Assembly (NCBI GenBank): GCA_012845835.1
Contig: JABAKD010000002.1
Coordinates: forward strand, 21,882,454-21,946,453
Reading direction: 5' to 3'
DNA from: Undaria pinnatifida
Taxonomy: Eukaryota; Sar; Phaeophyceae; Laminariales; Alariaceae
DNA: 64,000 nt
Of this stretch, positions 44,701 to 57,300 are shown piece by piece; positions within the stretch are counted from its first letter, which is position 1; every line of letters begins with the position of its first letter. The position numbers were made by a program, and so were the translations under genes. The notes below the pieces were generated by a model that saw nothing but the letters and a program-made list of their open reading frames with translations, was not told the DNA's origin and ran no database searches.

Positions 44701-45933
44701 GACCACTTTTTTTGGCGTTGGTGATAATGAAGGTTTGGGATTTGGGTTTCTAATTTTACCATACTGGTCAGCATATAGCAGATATGATCGGTGAAAAAAT
44801 CACGGCGGAGCGTAAAAAAAATAAACTCCCCATAAGACGCCGTTTTAATCAGAAATGATCAGAAGAACAGACAGTGAATGAGCCCAGGTACCCCGAAACC
44901 TCCCTTAAGACAAACACATTACGCCAATTATACTGCATATTATTCAGCCTAACAAAAGGGCTGTTTTTATGTCCTCAGGTAAAACACCTGTCTGTGAATG
45001 GCGCTTCCACAAATATCCACTAAGCAGGTATGCCATGGTTATAAAAAGAATGGGTTGTTTCAAAATCGTTCACATGACAGGTCGCTTCGTTAACTATTTA
45101 TTATTGTTTTCCACAACACCTGTATCGCAATATAACTACTGACACGTGCTACGATAGAGGTAGCACTTTTGGCCTGAAACGGTTTCTGACGGACGGGGGG
45201 GCTCCTTAACCCCAAGAAATCGTCGGAAATTGGCCATTTTTTTTTGCATGATTCTCGACGCGTACCTCGGCCGTCGGATCATGCATCATCCGGTACAAGT
45301 CGTATATTTTGTCCAAAACAGGTTTCTGGGGGGGGGGGTCTTTAGCTCCGAAGTTGTGGTAATTCAGAAAAAAAAATGGTTCACCCCTATCTATCTTGGA
45401 ACGCGTCTACTCCTACTGGTATGAATCCCGAGTTTGAAAGGATTATAGTGTAATAATCCCAGACCTCCCTAATAAATTTGTACGTTCCCCGCAGGAGTGA
45501 TGCTACCGTGCGGCGTCGGGCTTTGTATCTCCGTCTACCAGTCAGCGTGGAATCCTTGAATCCGTTGACGTTGGAATCCTCGAATCCGTTGACATTGAGT
45601 TCTTGCAGACAACAACAAAAGTGGTACATACAGTTTTGCAACCAACCGCGGTCTTGGGAACTTACACACCGACCAGATGGTTGATTCCGACGGCGGAATT
45701 TTACCTCCTCCTGTCCTTTGGGCTACCTGATCTGTCTCAGGAGCCGCGTATACCCCGCGCCTAACGCGCAAATCCCTGTGTACTACTTTATATATTAGTC
45801 TCTGTGGTCACGTTAACGCCACATCTTCGTGCATTGTTTAGCCAGTCCCGCTGCCCCTTGCTGTGTTCCGCGAATTGTTGTGCTACAACACAGAAACGCA
45901 AGACCAACGATAAAGAACGTGGCACGAAGAAGC
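44701..45933. other. No recognisable gene
   Basis: Contains the plus copy of the 41.7-kb repeat (45130-45300) and a two-unit 24-bp tandem repeat GAATCCTYGAATCCGTTGAC at about 45548-45596. Confidence 0.4.
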
Positions 45934-46095
45934 ATGCACCGATATGGATTCTCCCGGATGTGCGCAAGCCTTGTCATTGTCGGGAGCTTCACTAAAGCTT
46001 TGTCGACTTCTTTTCTACCGGTTATCGCGGGTGTAGCGATAGGTAGAGCGCTGGAACGGTGGGCACCCGAAAAGCCTCAGCCGAATCAGGATCAG
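45934..46095 (+). CDS. Possible first exon, membrane-anchored or signal-bearing N terminus, unknown gene
   Basis: ATG at 45934, then a 54-codon frame MHRYGFSRMCASLVIVGSFT ... LERWAPEKPQPNQDQ. It ends in a near-perfect donor CAG|GTAAGC (GT at 46096-46097) in phase 0. Residues about 8-37 are hydrophobic. No following exon could be assigned with confidence, and it could belong to a gene upstream of the decarboxylase or be its leader exon. Confidence 0.3.
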
Positions 46096-46129
46096 GTAAG
46101 CGGAGTCATACAGCATGTCATGTGGTTGC

Positions 46130-46192
46130 GGCCCCCGGTACGTGCCTTCAATTTATCGCGCATTTGGTTCAGCACTCCCGCTTGTTTCTCAG
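46130..46192 (-). mobile_element. Family A SINE fragment, divergent
   Basis: Reverse complement of the GCTGAACC-ATGCGCGATAAA segment. Confidence 0.5.
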
Positions 46193-46884
46193 ATATTTAC
46201 GTGCTGCGCTCGTCAATTTTAATGCCATTTTTCGCCATTGCAGGGTAGGGGCAGGGTAGTGAGATGAGGGGCTTCCTGAGTGTCCCAACATCGTCACCTA
46301 CGTCATCGCCCATCTATGATGGCCTTGACGTGAGCGTGACATCTGTCATCACGTGGTTTCGCATCTACCATGACATGGTTTCACGTCGAATCTGTAGAAA
46401 CCCCTTCTACGAAGACGCCTACGGAGAGCCCCCCATCGGACCAGGACAATCAGAAAAAGGAATGGAGTAACCGGGTATTGGGTTTTACGATATTTCATTG
46501 TGAGAAGCGGTGTGACCGTGGCTACGTTAAGGGGGTAACCTTTAGGGGTTCTTGTTGCAGTGGCTCGCGGCGACTCCCATATTCCTGGGTGCGGTCGTAA
46601 GCTTTTTGCGCTGTTGTTTATCTTGTGCGAAACCCCAATGGGATGGTCGGTTACGTCGCGCCAAAAAACCCGCCTAAATGCAGCGTTTTGCCGTCGAGGT
46701 ACAGAGTCACTCTGGCAAGTGGCTAAAACCCAGTGGTGAAAAACATGGTACCCCTCCTACAGCAGTAGCCAGACATGGTCGTGTGTCTTCTAACTTCGGC
46801 AAAACGTACAACGCGGGCCTCTCAGATGGAATAGTATGTGAACCTCGTCCCTACCTTGCCCCTAATGCCAGCAAGGTTGTAGGT

Positions 46885-47110
46885 CCAAGCCTCACCGAGT
46901 GCATACTTACTTGTGGGCTCGTAGTTTGTTTTCCTCCGTAAAACACTGACAATATATTGCGGAAAGCGTGCGCGAGAGACCGTGATAAATGGAAATTCTA
47001 TGAAAATCGACGAGAATAGAAAACATAAAGAAAGTGGGAATGCTGAACCGCATGCACGATATATATCAAGGCACGTGTCGGGGGCCGGGGGTTGAGAACG
47101 GAAAACACCC
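46885..47110 (+). mobile_element. Family A SINE, old copy without A-tail
   Basis: CCGAGTGCATACT, TTGCGGAAAGCGTGCGCGAG, AATGCTGAACCGCATGCACG and AAGGCACGTG follow the SINE order with many substitutions. A further fragment (ACGGCTTGTCCAGAAGA) is at 47590-47606. Confidence 0.55.
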
Positions 47111-48046
47111 GTAATGGGATAAGCTATGCTCAGCGTCGACGTGGGCCACCCCATGCGAGGACCTTGTTTGCGGGGTGGCAGCGGATAAAATGAAACGCCA
47201 CAGTGTTGATCATACAGCATTAATATCCATTATTAGTATCGTCGCCTACGTGCGAGTAAATTATCACAACCAAAACATATTAGTCAAGATCGACCAGAAG
47301 ACGACCACAAACCAGTGACCAAAACAAGACCAAAACAAGACTAAACTATGGTGGGCGCATTCCATCGGAATCAACCCTGAACCAACCGTGCCATATCAGG
47401 CATGTTTCCAGCGGGGTGGCTGACATTCTGACAACACACCGTCATCCAATAGAATGCACTCATTTCCCAATACCCAAATACCCAGTAATCCTCGTACATA
47501 CGTAAATCGTGAATCATATCTACGTAGATTACATGAACATACAGCTCATCAGGCAGGTTGCAAGTAATACATCGTTTTACCTGATGGCCACGGCTTGTCC
47601 AGAAGATTGGGGGGACGTCTTGTACGAGTTGAGATGGGGAGTTTAACTGATATTGAAAATATTCAAAAAAAAATTTAATAGGTCTAAAAATGCATAATTT
47701 CCCTTGGCCAACTTACTTGATGGGTGCTATCTTTCTCATGAGAGGGCCGGTGTAGGCCTTACAAGTGGCCCCCTACCGTAGGCAAGGTTGGTCCCACTTT
47801 ACAGACGCTCTTTTCGTATGAACCCTTCGGCGTGTTGGGTTCGCGTTATTGCTGCAGTATAAATTGTGTAGTGCTGTAGCAGTAGTAATAGCAAATCTTC
47901 CCAGGTCAGTCGTGCTGCTCTCTTGTTCATCCTCCAGCGCCCCGCCCCCCCCCCCCGCCCCCCCCCCGCCTCCCCCGCACACTGCTTTTGCTCGTTCAAA
48001 AATTTTGCGCGATCAATAACTAATCCAAAACAAACATGCACCCTGT
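47111..48046. other. Upstream flank of the decarboxylase gene
   Basis: C-tracts at 47940-47972. No TATA box or other promoter element is convincing. Confidence 0.4.
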
Positions 48047-48325
48047 ATGGATACGGGGTGCGTATGTGGTGCGTACATGCGTACCATGCAGCCCCCGAAC
48101 GATAGCGCCACAGGTGCGTCGTCGCCCTTACGCCTGCCGTTGGCCTCACCACCTTCACAACGGGAAGGACTGTTCAAAACGGAGGGGTGGGAGGGTGAGT
48201 CAGACGTGTTCGACTGGGAACCGTTTCGCCTCTTGGGGGGGTCGATGGTCGAGTACATCGCCGACTACTATCAGCGAGTCGAGGCTCACCCCGTTGCGGC
48301 ACAAGTCGACGCTGGGTACCTAAAG
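48047..48325 (+). CDS. AADC: AADC exon 1
   Basis: The family N-terminal helix is EPFRLLGGSMVEYIADYYQR followed by VEAHPVAAQVDAGYLK; donor AAG|GTATGA. The first 45-60 residues are a Ser/Pro-rich extension with no counterpart in typical AADCs. ATGs at 48047, 48077 and 48086 are possible starts; 48086 has A at -3. Confidence 0.85.
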
Positions 48326-51300
48326 GTATGAATACTTTTACTTGTTTTGCATATCTCGGTTGTTAACCGTGCGGCTGGCGTTGGTTGCTGGTACATTGAG
48401 TTCTCGTGAAACTGTATACGTTAAAAACACTTGAACGAAGGAGTAGGGCCGGTCCCTCTGCCCCAGTGGCGGAGGGACCATATTTCGTATTTTGCAACTA
48501 GGAGATCGGTTAAACAGTCATACACGTAGTTGGCGATATACAGTACGAGCTGGTTCCAGCGACAAACGTAGATTTCCTTGGGACGTCGGCGAAGATGAAG
48601 CCGGCTGATTATCAAGAAAAGTGCAGGCTGAATTCAAAGTGTTCGCAAAGCAATTACCGGAATAAATTCGCCGGGGTTCTTGGAGGGTCTTCGTGGGTGG
48701 CGTTCAAGGCGCAGGGCGAAGATGCCCTGGGGATTCTGTCTCCAGACGTCTGATTAGCAGAGGTGAACTCGCCAGAAAATGTCATTCTTGTGGTCCGTGT
48801 CCACGCCATGCACGAGGTCGGCGATGATGACGGGGGGGGGGTGGCTCAGGGCATATCCTGGTCAACTATGATCGTGTATCTTCCGTCTGCATGGCGGGGC
48901 TGTCTTCGGGCCCTGGAACAGCTGGGTTGCCAGTACTAGTGCAGCAGCGGTTCCCGTCGTTTACGGGTCCAACGCTGTCACTTATGAGGGGCGACACACC
49001 GGGACGAGCGCTGGTGGAGCCGCCAATATGTAATCGAGGCACGCTCCTCGTGCGATGGCCCGCAATGCGAAGCAGTAGTTTTGTTTTATAATTCAGAACC
49101 GCTGGTGGCGGTGATCTTCGGCCAGTAACGTTGCACATTGATGAAAACATCGAGTGGAGTATCCCGGTTGGGCTCGTCGTGACCTGCTCCCACCCACACA
49201 TGAAGGCAATCGCTATAACAAGGGTTCGTAGTCCGATTGCTGTCGATATATCTTAGGTATAAACCCGATCTCAAGCTCCCACGTTTGGGAGCTCCATCAC
49301 AGGATAATTGTATCTCTTGCAATGAGGCGTATTTTTTTCATGACGAGGTGTGGGGGATGCATAGCCTTGTTTTCATTAGTTTCTAATAGTTTAGCGGCCT
49401 CTTCGATCCCCGTTCCAATTTCTGGTTGTTTTGTTTACGTCCTTTAACCGCCGCTTGGTTTTCATCTGCGATTATTCAGGGTAGGCTAATGTTGTAGAGT
49501 GTGATACGTAGATAAAGGGCCTATAGATTTGAGGTGAAATCATAGTTTATGTGAAGCCGTGCCATGACCCTCTGATAGGCGTTTGGAGTCTGTCACGTCA
49601 AGATCATAAGCATGTAGTCGGGCAAGAACGTAGGTGACGGTGATGCTCCAGGCCTGGCATTCCTCTGGTCTCAGTTAATAGTTTATGTCAAGATACGGCC
49701 TCGAAAGGCCTGTAATTATCCGAATTTGATATTTGGATGGGTTTTGTGTGATAAGGTTGGCGTTTAATATCCGGGAAAGTTAGGAAATAAATCGGAGGCA
49801 AGTGCCTCCGATCTCAGAAGCTATCCGGGGCTCTGGTGGAATCGAATAAAGCAACGTCTCTACGAAGGAAAAGAAAGTGAGTACTCTACGAGGACCTGCT
49901 CAATTGACAGACCTGCAGGGGGCACTCTCTATCCCCACCTACAGTATAGCCTTATATTTATTTAGTGTACCATGGTATGATATTGCCTGCCTTGTGTCTG
50001 AACTATGACCTTCCAAGCCGACGGAGAAACCAGTAGGAACACATGAGCCATGAGGTCAGCGTTTCTTGACACTAGATAAAATCTGGCGTCCCCCTCGGGG
50101 ACGCTCCTTGACATACGCCAAACACACGCCGCAGGTGTTTGAATATTGACGGGGAATGATTTTACCGTCACACATTGTCGTTTCTTGAGATTTACAGCTT
50201 GAAAAAAATCGTGGGATGGGCCCCGAGAAAGAAAGCACAACTGTATAGACTATATATCGAGAAGTGCAAGGAGGCCAAAACGAACGTCTAATATGTAGGG
50301 ATACACTGTGGCCCGGAAAAAAAAGGAAATGCCCAGCCATTCCCCAAGGCCGCATCAGGCACTCACCCAAGTTGGCCCCTTTGTTGGAGAAATCGATGCG
50401 CGGGATTGGTTCCCTAAAGAAGAAGAGAGGATAGCACGGGCCATCGCGCAACGGGCAGGGTATCAGCTATGGAATTATTGTATCACATTGGGTACCCCGA
50501 CTTGATAGAGGGAAATGTAGGAGGATAGTACAGTTAAGAGAATGCAAATCGGTCTGTACCACAAAAAAGAGAGAAAAGAGAGGTTTTCCCTTGTTTCCCC
50601 AACCAACCCCTTTATTGAGTCGGGTTCGATACGCCTTTACGTCATGTGGAGGCCCCGAATTTCGTGAGGGCTGCTCTGGCCTGCAGAGCAGGGCGGGCGA
50701 GGTCTCGATACGCCTTTACATCACGTGGAGACCCTGAATTTCGTGAGGGCTGCTCTGGCCTGTAGAGCAGGGCGGGCAAGGTCTGCAACCATGCGCTGTG
50801 CATCGGGTCTGCTGTGCAAGCTCAAGCACCTTCGTGCCTTACACCAGGTCCTCCAGGCTTCACAATCCACAAATAAATGTAGGTGATGCGGTGGGTACCT
50901 ACACGGTATATTATGTGGTGTAGGAGATCCGCTGTGGGCAGCACCGAGATAGACCGCATCTTCTGCGAGGGGGGGTGCACCACGCTTTCATGCGACAGCA
51001 GCAGGGCCCCTCCTGCGCTCAAGCGCACTGCTCTCAAGCAGAAGGATCCTGCGCAAAACCTATGCTTGTTCTTTTGTGGTTAGCTTGTACTGCTCTTCTT
51101 ATGCTTTTTTTTGCCACAGTCGCGGAAATATTATTAGTCGCGGAAATATTATTAATTTTCCACAGTGGATAAAAAAAACAGAGAAATCAGCGGTGATCTG
51201 CGCAGAACTTGAATCGGGAGTGAGTGTGTTTCGCAAGACGCACAAACAGTAGGTAAGTGGTGTATGTTTTGCAAGGTGAACTGTGCGCATGGTATACAGT

Positions 51301-54300
51301 ACCAGGTATGCCCTACGCAGTGATGGGAAAAATGGGACATTGTTGTGTTCGACTTCCGCGCAAGTACATTAAAAAGGTTTGTTTCACCATACATTCATGG
51401 TGTATCCAATTCGACCGCAAACGCACTTTCGACTCGGCCACCTCTCATGCAGTCGTGAAAGAACGTGTTTCTTGCTGAAAATCCATTCATGACATAACCT
51501 ATTTTCATGTAGTCGGGATAATAGTGAATAGAGAAGGCTAGTTGACAACGCAATTTAAGGCTTGTACCACACCTCACCCACTGTGGTACGGAATAAAGGT
51601 GCAATGCCCCATGTATGTCTTATTTGCCTCCCGATGGGTGAATATTGTTGTTTTGGACCAATGTATGTTGGCGACGTATCGGCACGCACTGTATATCTGC
51701 GTCGCAGGTTGTGACCATAGAGCTCGTCTCACTAGACTATAGGGCATCAGCACGGACACTGGTTGTGCTTGATGTAGATGTGAGGTAAGATCGGTGTACT
51801 TGTAGTGTGAAGACAGGTGATGGGAAATAAGTATCTTCTTCTCTGGTCCCAGGGATGGCCATGAGGTCATGGAATATTGCGTGTATCTTGGCGTTTTTAA
51901 TGCCACACGGGGGATCCCACAGGAATGTTTTGAGTAGGAGCTCGTATGGAGGCATTTTCGCGTACATATAAAACCACTCGAAAATAGAGTATGGCATCTG
52001 CAAACAAGATCCTCATTTGTTTCGAAAGTATATAATAGGAGAAATGCAGCGAAAATCAAATGTTACAGAGTTTTTCAGGTGTTTTTAGCCTTTTGTGACT
52101 CCATAACTTTCTACGCCTCACCGGTTTGGCTCCACATTTTCTCCGAAGACCTGCTAAAGACAACAGCAAGAGTTATATCATCAGCCTGGCAAGCAGCAAG
52201 CTATTGGCGAAAATCATTTTTTCATCAGTGATGTACCCATTGTAGTAGGCTCCCGCGCGTGAAATGAAATATTTCAGCGATTTGGAGACCTTTTTTTCAT
52301 GTTGCTCCGTCGCAAGTTTGAACTCACGAAAACATCTCGTGATGAACTTCTGGCTGTCTACGACTGCTTCTGACGCACCCGACGTCGGCATACACCTCAC
52401 CACGAGCGTCCCTCAATTTCGAGGGCCGTGATTGCTTGTGTAGAGCTGTAGATGCCCGCTAGTGAAGTGCACACGTTCAGTTGGGGATCGTTTTTTGTTT
52501 CGTTTTGTGTAGCTCAAATTTCGATAACTTCAGCGCCTCAAGTCGAGGCGTGGACATCTGCTGAGACCCAAAGGGGAACCGATCTGAAGAGACTCACAAC
52601 ATCTGTGGATGAAGCACTCTTGGCCCTGGGGTTTCGCTAACCTTAAGCCACAAACCAGCCGAAGTTCTATACGCAGCGTGTGAACCTAGCCACGTTATTT
52701 TACTGTTCCGATATAACATCTAGATATTAGAGCGGCCGGAAAACCGGGGACCCGGGGACGCTTGTGTTAAGGTATTAGAGGGGTATTAGTCCGTTTGACC
52801 ACTTGCAACTGGTTAACCAATAGCTTACCCAAACTAAGCCTTATGACACTCTCCCCCCCTGAAACGGCGGGATAGCAGGTCGGCCGGATAAACGGGCGGA
52901 CCTGTCAATATATCCAAGCCGTTTCATTTCCTGGGTATACCGGGGAGAGTATGTTTCAAGTTCGCCATGGGAAAATCTGAACAAGTTTATTATGGTGGAT
53001 GTGGGGATCGAACCCACGACCCAAAAACCCATGGTCTGTCGACGACGCCATTTATTAAGGAATTTAGTGGGGTATTAGTCCGTTTGACCACTTGCAAACT
53101 GGTTAATCAATAGCTTACCCAAACTAAGCCTTATGACACTTGGGCACCCCCGTGGCCTTAAGCCCTCTCGGGATTCAGAAACGAAAACATAAAAATACAG
53201 TATTTTCCAAAGAAGGCTTATCGCGTTGCTGGAGCGCATCCAATTGGTTGAGAGGGTCGTGGTCCAGTGCCGTCCTTTTCCTTGCGGGTGAGACATCCGT
53301 ACTGTTCACATTTGTTTTTGTTTTCTCATCCCATACACTATCTTCGCACTTTTTATTTCTATTTCTCCCTCCCCAGACATGCCCCAGATCCAGGGACACT
53401 ACCAGAATACTCTTCTCCCCCATCCCCACTACGGCGGGTGCCTTCGTTTTGATCGCGAGAAAACTCCAGCCATTTCCTCACCCAGCCTACCCACGTCGCT
53501 GGGCGCTCTCAGAAGTTGACTCGTTTGATGCTTTCTTCTTGAAAATAAGCTCCAAAATCCAACACACGTGAGATTCGAACTCCAGAACCAACTCTTCTAG
53601 TAGTATTCGAAGGTAGAACACTAGACCCCTGGGGCGGGCGACCGATCCAAAATCTCCAGAAAGATATTAGAGAAAGAGACGTATGAGGTTTATTTAGACT
53701 AACGATAAAGGCTCCGCTTGGTTGGTAATATTTGGTTAGGCCATGTCGGACTCATCATGGGAAAGAGTTCGATAACCCTGTAGGATGATTCCCACCGGTG
53801 CATTCTGAGACGGCACCTTCCCACAGCCTAAGGGTTCATAGCGGTGCCATCATTCTTTACACCAGACCATCCCCGTCTTGCCCGGGGCACCCCGCTGATG
53901 CACCCTTCCCCCGGCACCACCGGCCCTATCAGAAAATAATGGCAACAAGCGAGTTTCCTTCGGACGGCGAAAAATGGACCGACATAATGGCCGACGTCGA
54001 GTCGTTCATTATGCCAGGGATTACTCATTGGCAGCACCCGAGGTGCGTCCGGCGAACTGTTCCTTTCGATAATCACCCACCCGATCTTTACGGCCCCACA
54101 AAGGTTGGATCTTCACGTATCGGGAATGGTGTTGTCCTTTTGCATTGTCTAAACGGTGCTACAGACAGCGAACACGCGCGGTTCCTGGAAGCGCACTAGA
54201 TCGTCCAGCGGTTGCATTGTGTAGGTAGTCGTAACCACGATGCCCTAGCGTGATGGACGATATTGTGGCACGCACCCTTGACGAATGCTTGGATGCGTGA

Positions 54301-57300
54301 GAACGGCAGTCACTAGTAGGAGTTAGGTATCATGTTCCTGGAACGAGACAGACGGTGCAAGCCAACACGTTCGCAAAGGACAAATCGATTAATCGTATGA
54401 GCGTTCCTGTGTCGATCGCGGTGTTCGCCATTCAGGTTCTTCGGGTACTTTCCGGCGAACTCGTCCCCTCCGGCGATCTTGGGCGACATGCTGGCAAGCA
54501 TGTTCAACGTCATTGGCTTCTCGTGGGAATCATGCCCGGCGGCGACGGAGTTGGAGATCGTAGTTCTCGGTACGGTTTGGTGACCGTTGCTCGTTTTGAA
54601 GAGGCTATGTCTAGCGCGCTTCCCCTATATCTATTATCATATGTTCTTGTTATTTTCCACGAATGCGCTCCCCAAAAATAATCCACCTTGGCTCAGGCTG
54701 CGCCTTCGATCCGTGAAATACTCGCGCAAGATTACACCACGCGCTGTCCGCTTCATGCATGCGATCGTCATTGGTTTTTCGTTGTTGATCTGTTCCGGCA
54801 CCGCAGACCAGCTCGCCCGAGCCGTGGGTTTGCCAGACGTGTTCTTGTCGGACGCGGAAAGCGGCGGGATCATCCAAGGGTCTGCAAGCGATTCCGTCCT
54901 TGTTGCAGTGTTATCGGCGAGGACACGGGCTCTGAAGCATATGCAACGATTGAACCCGGGGGTCGGCGAGCACGAGCTGATGGCCAAGATGACTCTTTAC
55001 GCCTCAGACCAGGTGAACGAGTCCGTCCGATCGACGGGGGCCCCTGTCGCCCTGCGTCCGGATTAAGCACGTGACGCTGCCCGTCATAGCTGATTATTGT
55101 CCGGCACACCAATCATTTGCTTGTCTACTTCTATTTTGGGGGGGAGCTTGTGGCAGAGTATCGTCGTGCGCGGTGATTGCATTGCCATCGACGTTACCTA
55201 TCTCGAACAAAGTGACAGTCGGTTCTCAGTCACGTGTGCCGTCCGTGGTCAGAAAGCTACGTTGCGAGTGTTTTTGGTGTTTGTGATCGATGTGCATCGG
55301 AGCCCACGCTATGCGGTAGCGCTTTGCACAACTGTTCGCGAGGTTTCAACATATAGGGGCAGAAGCTGGGGCGGGGTGAAATGTCTCAAATCTTGCTCGA
55401 TGTAGTTCAGAGTGCAGGTATAATTGCAAAACACCCCTTGGTATCCGATGTACTTTGATAAACAGTTATGTACCCGAAGGATTCTTCGGTTCCCCCGTCT
55501 CCCCCCTTGCCCTTTAGCCGATTGTTTTTACTCGGCGTCTCCCTTCTAAATCGTGAAAGGGGGTACTATATGACAAGGCAACACCCAAAATCGCCGGCTG
55601 TTCCACAGCAAATCCCACTTCTTTGTCAGCCGTCAATGTTGCCGGTGGCAAGAAAGACAACTTCGCGCGGACGTCGAGCGCAATCCTCACCGTTACCGTG
55701 ACCCGTCGCCCGCCACCTTATCGCTGCCGGCATACAACGTACGCACTACCCGTAATAAACGCCAGGCGCACTCATCTGTCCAGAAAGCCGCCAACATTGC
55801 CGGACTGGGGGGAAACATGAAGCTAATCCCTACTAGAAGAGGGGATGGGCCAGATTTCAACAACGCTGACGCCTTGGATGCCGCCGACCTTGCGGCCGCG
55901 ATGAAGGAGGACATCGCAGCCGGCCTGACACCCGTGTTTGTTAATGCCAACGTCGGTTCAACCAACTCCTGCGCGGTCGACCCCGTGCGCGCCATAGCGG
56001 AAATCTGTCGCAGGTGGAAGGAGGGGCTCTTATGGAATCGGGGTGATTAGGAATAGGGAGGGGGCGGTGTACTCAGTTTGTGTATGGATGTAGTCGTATG
56101 ATCATAGACCCTCACATCCCTACTATGCCGGGACGGAGCACGTCGCGTTTTCACCAACCAGGCAGATATTGCTTGCACCAAGCGCGAAGCACCGTGAAGT
56201 GTTCAACGAATCGCATGAAGGGTGGACTGCATCCTCCCAAGAACCCCTCGTAAGACGGACTTCGGCACCTTGTGCCTACTTTCTTTGTTATAGATGACGG
56301 CGACCAATGAGTTATACGTTGTTTTCTGGTATGGCCACTCCAGAGACAGGAATGGGTGTTACTATGTAACTGCCTCGTGGGTGCCTTGCCATAATCACAC
56401 TGCGTGATGCGATCATCCCGCTTGTGCGGAGTTGGGTTCTCCACCCCGCACAATTTGATCAAACTCGATAAGCATTATGGTGACCGCCAATAAAAAGAAT
56501 AAGAAAAAACAATAAACGGTATCCTGATTGTCTAGCTGACGAAGTAATTGGCATGATTTACAGCGTTGTTTCCAACCAACGCCAACCCCAATATACATAG
56601 TGTTTTACAGCGTCGGCGCCAACCAAGGCTAACTATATATACTAGGGAGGGGGGGGGGGGTACTCATTTTGTCCCTGCCTTAGTTATTTGACCATTCATC
56701 ATGCATCTATTTCGAGACGGGGTGATGTGGGGGTTGGCTGTGTTAGGTGCTTTGTGTTCTGCTGTAGGACTGACTGCGCCTAAGGGCTCATGGCCACGTG
56801 TAGCTGGCCGATAGAGAAAACACCCCACAAGCCCTGATACGGCACAACACATTCCGCCCATACGGATGTCGTACGCTGTCGAATAAGTGTTGGTAAGTAA
56901 CCTAGAAAGCATGCTTAAGCAAGCCTTTTTCGCTTGGTCGTTGTCAGCATAATCCAAGCAACTGGGTCTTGCTTATTTGCTTACATTAGCTGCTTCGATA
57001 TCAGTATGGTATATACTAGTTGTAATCCACACGAACTAAGTTAATAGGCTTTAGAGGATGCCCATTGTACAATCTATACTAGAAAGTGCATGCGGTTTAG
57101 TGTACTAAAAAACTTGTGGGTGTTCATGCTACCGTTACAAAACGCCATACAATTATTGAAGTGGGGTTTTAGTACGACACGCACCATATAAACCCAATAT
57201 GCCATAAAGCACGCTTAACGAAGCAACAAAAACTGAACAAAGAGTGTTATTTGAAACAACTCCTCTATTTATCTGCTCACCAACACTGTCGGATGATACC

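Larger units (their letters stand above)
48326..53932 (+). other. AADC intron 1 (5.6 kb)
   Basis: Much longer than the other introns (237-1319 bp). It holds a family D dimer at 52763-53140 and a 79-bp tandem duplication at 50628-50785. No other coding exon was recognised inside. Confidence 0.7.

Noticed and set aside
50628..50785. CRISPR-like array
   Set aside because: Two contiguous copies without spacers; no cas-like gene anywhere in the window.
52980..53045. Encoded CCA end as proof of a reverse-transcribed tRNA
   Set aside because: The A after ATCCACC fits the discriminator base, so no extra CCA needs to be encoded.
54637..55112. Minus-strand open frames of 75-116 codons
   Set aside because: They are antisense to AADC exon 4, whose sense frame carries the family motifs.
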